Shown: positions 1-11,652 of the stretch, one piece after another
Numbering within the stretch: the first letter of the stretch is position 1
How the letters are laid out: the number at the start of each line of letters is the position of its first letter
Assembly (NCBI GenBank): GCA_014904845.1
Contig: MU119495.1
Span: 1-64,000 of the forward strand
Source: Acephala macrosclerotiorum
Lineage: Eukaryota; Ascomycota; Leotiomycetes; Helotiales; Mollisiaceae
Length of the DNA stretch: 64,000 nucleotides
Direction: 5' to 3'
Notes under the pieces: generated by a model
What the model was told of the DNA's origin: nothing
Seen by the model: only the letters and a program-made list of their open reading frames with translations
Database searches by the model: none
Position numbers and translations under genes: made by a program

Positions 1-3000
1 TAGTAAGTATTTTAACAATTCGAATTTTTATAAACGAAATATTTTTTTTCGTTTTAATATATTGTCGATTTTTTGTAATTAGTTTAATTATTATATCGAG
101 TATTTTTATTGTAATATTTGCAATTTGCGAAATATAATTCGATTATATTTCGATGGACTTTTTTTTTTCAATTATAAAAATTTTAAAAATAGTTTTTATT
201 TTCGTTTGAAATAAAATCGCATTATAAATGTTTTTATATATTATTTAAAAATTCGATAAAAATCGAAAAAACGTTTAATAATATTTTAATACGCTTCGAT
301 AAACGTAATAAAATTTGTTTCGTATAATAATTTTTGTTCGTATATTCGAATGTAAATTAAATTGTTTTTGAATCAATTTTTAGTATAGTATTTTAAAATA
401 TTCGAAAATCGTTTTATTTAAATTTTACGTTCGAATTAATGCGAGTATAATCGTGTTCTATTAATTGAGTATTTTATTTCGACGTTTTTTAATCTCGAAA
501 TTCGATTTTATAATTTCAATTATTTTGTCGAAAAATAATTTTTTTTTAGTAAATTTTTAATAATAAAATTTATTAGTTTTATTAATAAATATAATCGAAA
601 ACGCGTTACAATAATTCTCAAATTTAATATTTATTTTCGAATATAAATCTTTGAATATTCGTATAAATATATTTAATAAGTTTTTTTTTTGTAATATTTG
701 AATTTATCGTCGTAGATTTTTATAAGAGTAATTAATTTTTTGTCGAGATTAAATATTATTTGATTTTCACGATCGAAATTGTATATTAATCAATTAAAAT
801 TTTCTAATAATTTTTCAATTTCTAATAATAATAAAAACGACGAATTTCGTTTCGAGTTTTCGTTTTTTGACGATAAATCTAATAATAATATTTTATTGTA
901 CTTTTAAAATTATTTTTAAAGTATCGTACGTTCGAGTAACGTTATTTACTTTATAAAAAGTTTTATAACAAATTTTAATAATTTAAAAAAAAAATCGAAA
1001 ATATTAATATTATTTTTTTAATTTTCTCGACAAAAATAATAAAAAACGCTAATTTTCGAATTTATTTTATTTTTAAATCGATTATATTTTTTTATAAATT
1101 GAAATTTTTTATTAAATTTATTTTTACAATTTTTTTATACGATTATTTTAATTGTTTTTTTTTATTTGCGATATTTATCAATATTTTTAAAATTTTAATA
1201 AATCGTTTTTTCGATATTTATACTTTGTTTATTTGTAAAATTTTATATAGTTTTTTTTTCGTGTTTTTATTTATTTTCTTTTTAAATATTTTTTTTTGTT
1301 TATTTTAAAAATATTTTTTTATATTTTATTTATAATTTATAATCTCGATTATTTCTCGTTTTAAAATTTTGTATTTATTTTAATATATATTGTATTAAAT
1401 CGAGAAATAGAAAAAGTAATAAAAGAATTTTTTTTTAATTAAAATCGTGTTTTGAGAGAGTATAATCGTATTTTTAAAGAGTATTTTATCGAGTTGTATT
1501 GTATTTAGTAAATATATTAATTCGACGAATTTTCGTATTAAACTTGTTAAAATTGTTTTTAGTATTATTTAATAAATTACAATAAAATACTCGTTGTTAA
1601 TACGCGATAAAACGTAGAATAGAAAATTAATTAATTTTAAATCGAGAAAAACAAAACGAGTATAAAATCGCAATATTTTTTAAAGATTTAATAGTTTTTT
1701 TTAATACAAATAAAATTTTTTTTTTTTTACGTTTAATTGAATTAGTAAATTGCGTACAATTTGAGTTTTTTTGTTCGATCGATTTTATTCAATTATTGTT
1801 TTTTCGTAAGTAATTTTACTACTTTGTAATCGAACGAATTTAATCATTGATTAGTATTAAAACGTTTAAAAACAAATTACGAAATATTAAAATCTTAATC
1901 TAGTATTATAATTCAATTTTGTTTATCTTTTTTTAAAGAGAGTATCTATTTATTTATATAATTAAACAAAGTAAACGTAAAATTAAAAAGTAAATATTAA
2001 AACAATTATTACTAAAGACAATAAAAGTCATAACTCGAATCATTTAATCGATCGCTTAAGCGATTACATGATTGAATCGACAAAAATAATTCGCAATTAA
2101 ATTATTATAAATTTTTTTTTATAATTTTACGTTAAAAAATCTCGTTTAATAAAATCTAAAATTTTATTTCGTTAGAAATCTAAATATCGTTTTCAAATAA
2201 ATAATTATTTTTTTAAAAATCGTTATAATTTAATTAAATAATACGAATTTTTTTAATTAAATTTTTTTTTATTATTAATTCGAATTATATAAAATCGTTT
2301 AATTCGATATTATTTATATCGACAAATATAATATTAAATTTTATTATAAAGTAATTTAATTTTTTTAATAATTAAATATAAAATATTATTCTTTTTATTA
2401 AAAATTATTAAAAAATTCAAATTAATCTTTTTTAATTTAAATAAAAATTATTATATTTCGATCGATTTTTAAGTATAATTTAAACGTTTTAAAAAATTAT
2501 TAATCGAGTTTTTCGATTTTATTCGATAAATAATTTTGAAATCGATTATTAAAAGTATTATAATTTATTATATTTAACGTTCTATTAATATTTTTATTAT
2601 TATAATTCGAAATAATAATTATTATATATATATTTTTTTTTTAAATAATATTTTTAATATTTAATAAATTCGACGATTACAAAAAAATTTTAATTGAAAA
2701 TAAAATAATTAATTTTTACAAATATAAATTTTCGAAAATAAAATACAATAAAATAAAAATATATATATTTTTATTTTTATAAAATAATATTCGCTATAAT
2801 TTTTATAAAAATATCGCTTTTTAATTATATTTTTAAAATCGAATTTTAATAAACAAATAAAAACGTTTTAATAAAACAATTTTATAATAATATTAATTTA
2901 TTTAAAAAAAGAATTTTTAATAATAAAATTATTAATAATATTATTTTATTATATTTATATATAAACTTTTAATAAAAATTATAAAAATTTAAAAATCGAA

Positions 3001-6000
3001 AATTTTTTCGAATTTCGATAAATATAAATCAAATAATAATAATAATTATACGACGTTAATTTATTTTAATATTCGTAAACGATATAATAAAATTAAAAAA
3101 TTCGATTTTATTAATATTAAATTCGCATTTTTCGAGTTATTTTAATATTTAATTAATATATATATCGTACTTTTTTTACGTTTTTAAATAAATTAAAATA
3201 TCGTTAAAATATATAATAATAAACTTATTAATAAACTCTTTTAAATATTAATTTATATATATTTAAAAAATTATTAAAACGTTATAAAAATCAAATAAAA
3301 TTATTAAATATTTAAATAAATTAAAACGTATTTAAAAAATAATTATTTATTCGTATTTTTTTAAAATAAAAAATATTAATATTATTACAAGTAATTTCGA
3401 TCGTTTAATAAATTTCAATTTTAGTATTTTATTAATATACTTTTGAAAAATTCGTAATTTTTATTTTAACAAATTATAATTTAATATTTAATTTTAATAA
3501 AATTTCGTAATTAAATTTTGAATAATATAATAATAGTTTTTATATTATTTTCTTATTAAAAATTTTGATTTTTTTATATATTTTTTTAATAAAATCGTTT
3601 TTTTAATTATTAAATTTTCGATATTTCTTAAAATAAAATTTAAAACGTTAAATAAATCGAAATATAACGCGTTTTCAAAATTATAATTTATTAATTTTTT
3701 AAATTTTTTTTCGTTTATTTCGAATAAATATAATATTTCTATATTAAACTCGTTATCGTTTTTAATAAAGTATTCGATTTATTAATCGATTTTAAAATTA
3801 TATTTTTTTAATTAAAATTTTTCGAAAATAACGTTTATTATTATTAAATTTATAATTCGAAAAACAATTTCTATTTTTATTTTTATTTATAAACAATTAA
3901 TTTTTATAAAAAAAAATATTAATATTAATATCGAAATTAAAATTTTAATTTGAACGTTTTTTATTATTAATAAATATTCGTTTTTAATTTTATTTTTAAT
4001 ACGGAAAATTAAATTATTATTAACGAAATTTATAATTATTACGTAATCGATTATAATAATCAAATTGAAATCGTATTTGTTTTTATTTTATATTTTTAAT
4101 TAAATCGTATAAAAAATTGAATTTATTTTAATAAAATTAAAAATATTATTTATTTGTATTTCGAAATTTAATTATATTAAAAATCAATTTTAAATTTTAA
4201 AAATTTTTAAATTCATATTATTAAATTTTATTTTAATAAATCGTTTTAATTTATATATATTTTAATCGAAAAAAAAAATAAAAAAAATTTTAAATTTTAT
4301 AATAATTATAATATTTCGTTTTAAATTTAAATATATCGAGTTTATATAAATAACGATATTATTAAAACTTTTTTTAATAAATTTATTATTTTTATTAACG
4401 AGAAAAAACGTCGTTTTTTTAAAAATATTAATTCGCGAAATATTTTAATTATTTATATTTGAAATACGATTTAATTTATTGTAATTTTTTTTTTTTTAAA
4501 TAAAATATTTAAATATAATAATTATTTTTTTTGGTTTCTCGTAAAATCGTCGAAAGATTTTTAAAGTTATTATAATATTACGTTTAAACTCGTCCTCGAA
4601 TTATCGAATTTAATAATTTTTTTATTTGATTATAAATATTAAATACTTTATATAAAATGCAAATTAAAAAATCTAATTATAATACGTATAAAATCTTTTA
4701 TAATACGAATTATTTTTTTTAATCTAATATAAATTTGTAATAAATAATCGTTAAAAATAATATATATTTACTCGAAAATAAATTTTATTAATTTTAATTA
4801 ATAATTTAATTAAATTGTTTTTTTTTTAAAAATTTTATAAAATATTTTATAAATATAACTCGAAATAATTAATAAAGTTTTAAATTGATTAATTATCGAA
4901 TATTTTATATCGATTTATTTTAATATTTGTTTTTATAAATATTATTTGTAAATCGTATTTTAAAAATAATTAATTTTTATTATTTTTATTTAATTATTAT
5001 TTAAACGAATTATTATAATTCGTTATTTAATTATTAAAAAAATATAATTTTGCGCGAATATTATTTGTAATTAATTATTTATAATGTTTTTTATAAAAAA
5101 ATTATTTTTTATTTTTTTAATTTATATTTTTACGTTGTTTTTAAATAAAATAAAAATAGAAAAAATTTTAATTTTAAAACGATTTCGAGTATTAAAAATA
5201 TTAAATATAAAAATATTTGTCGTTAAAATACTTTAAATTTTTATAAATAATAAAAAGTTTTTTAAATTAAAAAAAAATTATTTATTTGTATTTAAAAATA
5301 ATTTTATAATTTAAACGTTAAATATTGATTATTTAAAATTTTTTATTTGTATTTATTTTGAAATTTCAAAACGAAATTTTAAATCGATATTTTTTTTTTA
5401 TAAACTTTATAATTCGAAATACTATTATAATTAATTGTTTTATTTTTTTATATTTTATATTTTTTATTATTATCGTTAAATAATTCGTTAAAATTTAATA
5501 AAAATTTGCGAATAAAAAAAGTAATTTAAATAATAAAATGAATTATTTAAATAATTAAAACGATTAAATAAATATTTTTATTTTTTTTCGCGTTTTTTTA
5601 ATAATAATCTTCGATTTTAAAAGTATTTAAAGAAATAATTATTTAGTGAATTATTTAAAGAGTTTTTATTCTCGTTATATTAGTTTTAAGAAAATATTCT
5701 TTGAATATAAAAAATGTTTATAATATATATTGTATTGACTCGATTACTACTTAGTATACTTAAGTTTAAACTTTTTACACTTTTTCGTCTTATTTAAAGA
5801 TCTTCGATTTTTATTTCTCGAATTGCGTCGAGCGTAATTCTTCGTTTGATCGATACTCGATGCGATTTACTGTGTTTTATCGACAAATTGCGATTAAATC
5901 GAAAAAGCTTCGAAGTCTACGAAATACTAAATAAAATCGAGTCTATCGAATACAATCGATTATAATAAGCGCAGCAATCGTAATAAGCGCAGTATATTTT

Positions 6001-6720
6001 CGATTTAAGTCGTTGAAAAGTGAATATTTATTTGTCGTACTAGTCCAAAAAAGAAATTTTAAACTGTAAGAAATTCATCAAAAGAAAGTAAATTAAAAAG
6101 TAAATTGATCGAATTGCATTTATTAAAACTTAAAAAAAAAAGTTAAATCGAGCGATTACTCGATTTTTATAACTCGATTAATATCGAGCTAAAAGCGAAC
6201 TATGTAATAATATTTTATAACAAATAAAACGTAAAATTAATTAGAAAAACGTTTTAAATTTTTAATATTTTATTTTTTTAAAATTTAAAATTTTATTTTT
6301 TATATAAATACGATTTATTAAATAGTATTTTATAATTAAATAATATTAATAATTTAATTTTATTTATTTATTTTTTTAAAATATTATAAATTATTTATTT
6401 ATTTATTTATAAATATATTATAAAATTAAAAATTTTATAATTTTTTATAAAGTTTATAAAATAAAATATTCGTTAAATAAAAAAAAATTAAAAACTCGTT
6501 TATTAATTAATTTATTTTTTTTATAAATTTTTTTAATATATTATATTAATCTTTAAAAATTGAATAAAAAAATATAAATTTATATAATTTAAAAAAATTT
6601 ATATTTTATTATTTTATTTATATAAATAATTTTATTAATTAATTATTAATTAAATTATATATAAAATATAATATATATTTAAAATTTAATTTATTTATTA
6701 ATATTATTAATTTAATATAT
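1..6720. repeat. AT-rich RIP-degraded isochore (left)
   Basis: About 6.7 kb of almost pure A/T with no credible coding sequence. Most surviving cytosines sit in CpG (tcg, acg), while CpA, CpT and CpC are rare, and TpA is very abundant. This is the expected end state of RIP acting on transposon DNA in Pezizomycotina. About 1-2100 and 5600-6200 keep more TpG and look less completely mutated than 2100-5600. No terminal repeats, transposase or reverse-transcriptase motifs remain readable, so the original element families cannot be named. Short open frames here, for example 1099-1308, encode only F/I/L/Y/N/K-rich peptides expected by chance. Confidence 0.85.
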
Positions 6721-8268
6721 AAAAATGCTTTTCGACAACGACTTTTAAACGATATTACGCCGCCCTAGTAGTTTCAGGGCCTCGAAAACTCGGTAATACT
6801 AACGAATCGTGGCATTCGAATAAACGGTATAATCGAGAACCTCCAGTTTGAGCGGCCGATTGAATCAACTATACTGGGCATCAATTGTTCTTACGGAGAA
6901 CGCTAGGGTGAAATTGTCGGCATTTACCTCCAACGTCTCAAGGGCGATCAGTGCATCAGAGCTAGGCCAGCGGACCTAGGAGTATGCAATGCGAATGGGC
7001 AGCGAAAGACCATCTACGGGCTCAGGTCACTCATAGACGTAACAGATAACGAATATGACACCCGGTGGTCAAATACCACTCTCCAGCACGCATTTTTTTT
7101 TTATTCAGAAGATGGTAATAGAAACGGAATGGGATGGATACGCCCCTTACGCCCGGTACTATGTTCAGTCCGGCAAGCTGATTCAATCTAGCCTATTCGA
7201 CCACGAGTTCTCCGAACCTAAAAAGTGGCCCGAAAAAATGATATTACCGACGGACTGGGGAGACCGCCGGAAGGCTGCTGCTCAAATCATCGTTTGGTGG
7301 TCAGTGAATACCCACTACGCAGTTTTAGTTCTACTCGGCGGCATGTGGGACGACGCTGGTTCCAAATTCTCTTATTGGGTTGATGCCACCAGCATTCCCA
7401 ACAGGAACGGACATGGGATGGAGTTTTGGGTTGATGATATGGTTTCTAAAGCCCTCGACCGGGTGATACTGATGCGTTCCAGCAAACGCGCGTATCGGTT
7501 GGCCTCTCGAACGAATTGGTAGTTTCGGTCAAGCCAAGCAAGGTTCGAGGTCATGTCATGCTTACTGTTGATGTAACGGGAGTTGGCGGCGAGATGTCTC
7601 TTGTCAAGCGTCCGTGAAATGGTTGCTCCATCGGCTCCACCCATTTTATGGCTTATAGCTCTCACACTCTCGACTGGGAATGGATTCTGGGGTATCGACA
7701 AGTTGTTGGTTCAAGTTGGTAGCCGGGTATGTAACCATGTACCGTTTTAAGCAAACTCCAAAGGTTGCTAAGCCTGGTCGGAACCTCCTCACGATATCCA
7801 GGTTGGATTTCAGTATTGTCACCGACAGGAATCGACAGAGAAACTCTCATAAGCTCCCCCTATGGTTAGAATAGCAAGGAGGAGAGGGATTATGCATTAG
7901 GGGAGGAAAAATGGGCTGTTTAAGAAGTTGCATTTGCATAAAGTTTGAGGGATGAGGAAGCGGAAAAGGGAAAGTGGTGGCTGACATGAGAATTTGCATT
8001 AATTGCGCGGTCTGTATTCATTGAGCGTGAAACTTTGAACACGGGAACTGAAGTGAAAATACTGGAATGCAACCAGATATTCTGATATCTTATATTGGAA
8101 TGATCTGCGCTTCGACCTCCCCTGCGTCGTGACAACTCCACCACAGGAAGAATGTGACAGATGAGAATGCCGCCCTTTCATTTACTCGAGTGTCCGGACG
8201 ACCGCGCGCAGTATATGACATGGGCGAGGCAATATTTCATGGCACGTCTTTCTCAGTGTATGAGCAGA
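6721..8268. other. Normal-composition islet between RIP blocks, with gene debris
   Basis: Composition jumps abruptly at about 6725 from AT-only DNA to balanced sequence and stays balanced until the terminal repeat at 8274. The islet holds one short frame (7055-7522, listed separately) and several overlapping short frames on both strands, none with a recognisable domain. Reading upstream of 7055 gives peptide-like stretches broken by stops. The stretch is best seen as the remnant of a gene stranded between two transposon-derived blocks. Confidence 0.6.
7055..7522 (+). CDS. Hypothetical protein or gene remnant, 155 aa
   Basis: Single open frame of 155 codons, the longest in the islet. The product is tryptophan-rich (about ten Trp), with segments such as WGDRRKAAAQIIVWWSVN and FSYWVDATSIPNR that look like folded-protein sequence rather than chance translation. 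I do not recognise the family. The first 20 residues include a Phe run from a T-homopolymer and are probably not native, so the true start may lie in an upstream exon or be lost. No signal peptide or membrane segment is evident. It lies about 0.75 kb from the RIP-degraded element and is likely a fragment of a larger dead gene. Confidence 0.35.
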   Translation: MTPGGQIPLSSTHFFFIQKMVIETEWDGYAPYARYYVQSGKLIQSSLFDHEFSEPKKWPEKMILPTDWGDRRKAAAQIIVWWSVNTHYAVLVLLGGMWDDAGSKFSYWVDATSIPNRNGHGMEFWVDDMVSKALDRVILMRSSKRAYRLASRTNW

Positions 8269-8273
8269 GAAGT
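8269..8273. repeat. Target-site duplication, left copy (gaagt)
   Basis: The five bases gaagt directly abut the left 135-bp terminal repeat. The identical five bases occur at 10563-10567, immediately after the right repeat. Five-base duplications are typical of LTR-retrotransposon integration. Confidence 0.6.
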
Positions 8274-8408
8274 TATTAGACTTTTGAGTGGTTTTAGTAC
8301 TAAGTAAGCACTACAATGGATATAATATCCCCGCACCTAGCTAGATTTTATTACTTTAATTAATCAACCAAATTATTAAAACTATCGAATATATTATTTA
8401 AATTAACA
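8274..8408 (+). repeat. Left terminal direct repeat (LTR-like), 135 bp
   Basis: Aligns without gaps to 10428-10562 over its full 135 bp. Nearly all differences are transitions. The outer half, to about 8340, is the less mutated version: at seven positions it has G or C where the right copy has A or T. The inner half, towards the AT-rich interior, is the more mutated version: at ten positions it has A/T where the right copy has G/C. It begins tattag and ends aaca. The left end could be a RIP-altered TG, but that is inference. Confidence 0.7.
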
Positions 8409-10427
8409 AGTTATAAGCCCGGAAAATACTCATTAAAATCGTTTTATTTTTTTATTTTAAAATATTAATTTTATTTATTATAATAATTTTAATTAATATT
8501 ATAATATTTATTTTTATATTAATCGATTAAATTATAATTTAAAAAAAAACTATTAAAACTATTTAAATTATTTCGAATAATATAAATAATAAATTATAAA
8601 TTATAAAATAAAATAAGAAAATAAAAAAAATTAATAAAATTTTTTTTTAAATAAATAAAAATTATAATAATTATAAATAAAATATAATAAAAAAAATTTA
8701 AATTTTATTATTTATTTTAAATTTTAATAATATATAATTTAATTTTATATATTTAAAACGTTAATAAATATTAAATAAAATTATTATAAACGTTTTAAAA
8801 AAAATTATATAATAATATTTTTAATAAATTAATATTTTTAAATTAAATTTTTAAAAAATAAAAATATAAAATTTTTTTTATAAAATTATTAAAAAAGAAT
8901 TTAAAATTTTTTATTTTATTTTAAATATAATAATAAATTAAACGAGTTTAAAATTCTTTTTAAAAATAATTTAAAATATTATTTAATTTTTTTAAATATA
9001 AATATTTATTAAATAATATTATTAAATTTACAATTTACGAAATTAATTTTTTATTAATTTTTTAATATTAAAATAAATTTAAAAATAATATTTATTTTAT
9101 ATATTAAAAATTAATAATTAAACGATTAAAAAAATTAAAAATTTTTATAATTTTTTTATTAAAACGAAAAAAAATAATAAATAATAAAATAATTAATAAA
9201 AGTTTTAAACGTTATTTATTTAAATAAATTTATAATATTAATTATTTTAAAACGTTTATTTTTATTATAAAATATAATTTAAAAATAAATTTAACGTTTT
9301 TAAATTTTTTAAAAAATTAAAACTTATAATATTTAAAATTAATTTTAATTTTTTTATTTATTAATAATATATTAATTATTAAAATTAAAAAACGTTAAAA
9401 AAATAAAAACTTTAATTTTATTATCGTTTTTATAAAATTTTAAATTAAAAAAATTATAAAAATTATATTTTTATAATTTATTAAAAAATATATACAAATA
9501 AATTATTATTATTATTCGATTTTAAATATTTAAATTAAATAAATTTATTATTTTTATAAATAAATTATTAATATTATAATTTATTTAATTAATTATACGA
9601 AATTAAATATTAATTATTATATTAATTAATTTTTTAATATTTTAATAAAACGAAAATAATAAAAATTATTTATAAAAAAACGTTAATTAAAAATTATATA
9701 AAAAATTAAAAACGATTATAAATCGTTTTTAAAATAAATAATAATATTAAAAAATAAAATAATTTTATAAATAATATAAAAATAATAAAATATAATATAA
9801 AGTTTAATAAAAATAAAAATTATAATAACGAATAAAATTATAAAAAAAATAATTTAATTAAAAAAATTATTAAAAATTTTTTTAAAAAACTTTTTATTTT
9901 ATATTATAATAATTTTTTATAATTAATTTTAATACGAATATAAATTTTTTAAATAAATTTAAATATATTAAAATTTGATATTTTTATATAAAAAATAATA
10001 TAATTATTAAAAATAATTTAATTTTAAAATTAATTTTAAAAAACGATTAAATTATAAATATTTTATAATCGATTTACGATTTATAAAATTATAATAAATT
10101 TAAATAAAAATTATAATATTATTTACGAATTTTAAAAATTAAAATAATAATAAAAAAAATTTAAAAAATTTTTTAATTATAAATTAAAAATTAAAAATAT
10201 TTTATTAAAAATCGAATTTTAATTTTTTATAAACTTTTTTACGAAATAATTAAAATTAGTATTATAAAATTTAATAAAACTTTTTACGACGATTTAATAT
10301 TATAATTAATAAAAAATAATAAATTATAATAATAATTAATACAATAATTGCGTAAAAATATTAATTATTTATATTATTTTAAATATTAAAATAAATATAT
10401 TTTTATAGTACTTTTTAATAAAAGGCG

Positions 10428-10562
10428 TATTAAACTTTCGAGTAGTTTTAATACTAAGTAAACACTATAATGGATATAAAGTCCTCGCACTTAGCTAGAT
10501 TTTATTACCTCAATCAATCAACCAGATTATCAAGACTATCGAATATATCACTCAAATTGACA
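10428..10562 (+). repeat. Right terminal direct repeat (LTR-like), 135 bp
   Basis: Gap-free match to 8274-8408. Here the inner (left) half carries the A/T-shifted bases and the outer (right) half is the better preserved one, the mirror image of the left copy. It ends with ttgaca and is followed at once by the duplicated gaagt. Confidence 0.7.
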
Positions 10563-10567
10563 GAAGT
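10563..10567. repeat. Target-site duplication, right copy (gaagt)
   Basis: Same five bases as 8269-8273, directly abutting the outer edge of the right terminal repeat. Confidence 0.6.
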
Positions 10568-11652
10568 AACTGCCTTTCTCCGTACAGGCTCTTTTCAATC
10601 AAGCGCCCAATTACGAACGTGCAATCTAAGCAGGGAAAGATGCACGCCACCTTTGGTTTGCGTTGCGAGAGTGGCGAGGTGACGATCCGGAGGGATATTT
10701 CAGTGACCTGGGAGCTTAAGCTGAGAGGAGAATGAAGGAGCTTGGCGTTGATTTAGCGATGTCACGGATTGTGTACGATAACTGATCGCCTTTTTTATTT
10801 TTCTTATTTTTGCTATTCTGCCTGATTTCAACAACTTTTTATCGACGAATTTAACGAAGGGTAAAAAGACTTAAAAGAGAGAATAATAATTAATAATTAT
10901 ATACAAGCTCGACTATAATACCGAGATCGTATTATTAATAAAAACCGATATTAATTAGTTTTCGAACTATTTTATATTATTATATTTTTATTATAAATAA
11001 AATATTATTATATAATAATTTATATTTATTAAAATAATAATATATAAAAAAATTTAAATTTTGCGAAATAAAATAAAATCATTTAATGCGACTTTTTACG
11101 AATAAGAATTTAAAATCGGCCCCGAAAAACCTTTACTTTACTTTTTTAATTTTCTAATTTTAGCTAGCGGCAATCATAGCCGAGGAGCCCAAACGGGTCG
11201 CTCCTGTCTATTGTAAGCTCACCTCCTTAGCTCACTTGCTCAGCCTAGCTCAGGTTTGGCTCACCAACAGCTCAGGCTATAGCAGCAACAGCTCAGGCCC
11301 AAAGACGGAAATAGAAAATGCTCATATCGAGATTCCGATATCGAACTACGTGTTGCATGACTATGGCAGCGCAGTATTCTCTTTTGTAATCTTATAGTCA
11401 AATTTTTTGAAACGAGCAAAGTAGCTGCAAGGCCAGTGCTCTTTCCAAAACAGGCCCAAGAACCCTTTTAGTGCTTTGTTTACAATACCCTTAGTGCTAG
11501 TATGTTCTTTCTAAGAATACTCCACATCCCTTCCCGGCCGTCTCGACTTCTGGTTGCTACTCTTAAAACCTGCCTTGGGGGCTTCCAACTGCATTGGATC
11601 GCGGCACACCTGCGTGAAATTGCTCGGATGATGAAGCAGCTCTCCTCTCAAT
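10568..11652. other. Intergenic transition zone with one small RIP patch
   Basis: Balanced sequence from 10568 to about 10790, then an AT-rich patch of RIP type at about 10850-11150, then balanced DNA up to the 3' end of HET gene 1. The patch suggests a short repeat fragment was also targeted. Between 11213 and 11300 the pentamer gctca recurs about seven times (separate entry). No coding sequence is supportable. Confidence 0.55.
11213..11300 (+). repeat. Irregular agctca(g/c) repeat cluster
   Basis: The words gctca, agctca or agctcagg recur about seven times in under 90 bp with irregular spacing. Part of it includes two cag-rich words (agcagcaacagctcagg). This is low-complexity DNA of unknown role, perhaps a decayed minisatellite. 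Confidence 0.45.

Larger units (their letters stand above)
8274..10562. mobile_element. RIP-degraded LTR-type element, about 2.3 kb
   Basis: Two equal-length 135-bp direct terminal repeats bracket about 2.0 kb of fully RIP-degraded AT-rich DNA, and the unit is flanked by a 5-bp duplication (gaagt). A purine-rich aataaaagg lies just before the right repeat and could be a relic polypurine tract. Below 3 kb it is too short for an intact Gypsy or Copia element, so it is either an internally deleted copy or a TRIM/LARD-like non-coding element. No gag or pol motif is readable. A few G/C-containing words survive just inside the left repeat (agcccgg at about 8416) where a primer-binding site would lie, but I cannot match them to a tRNA. 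Confidence 0.65.

Noticed and set aside
1099..1308. Open frame of 69 codons in the left AT-rich block
   Set aside because: Translation is almost only F, I, L, Y, N and K, expected from AT-only DNA. No domain or context supports it.
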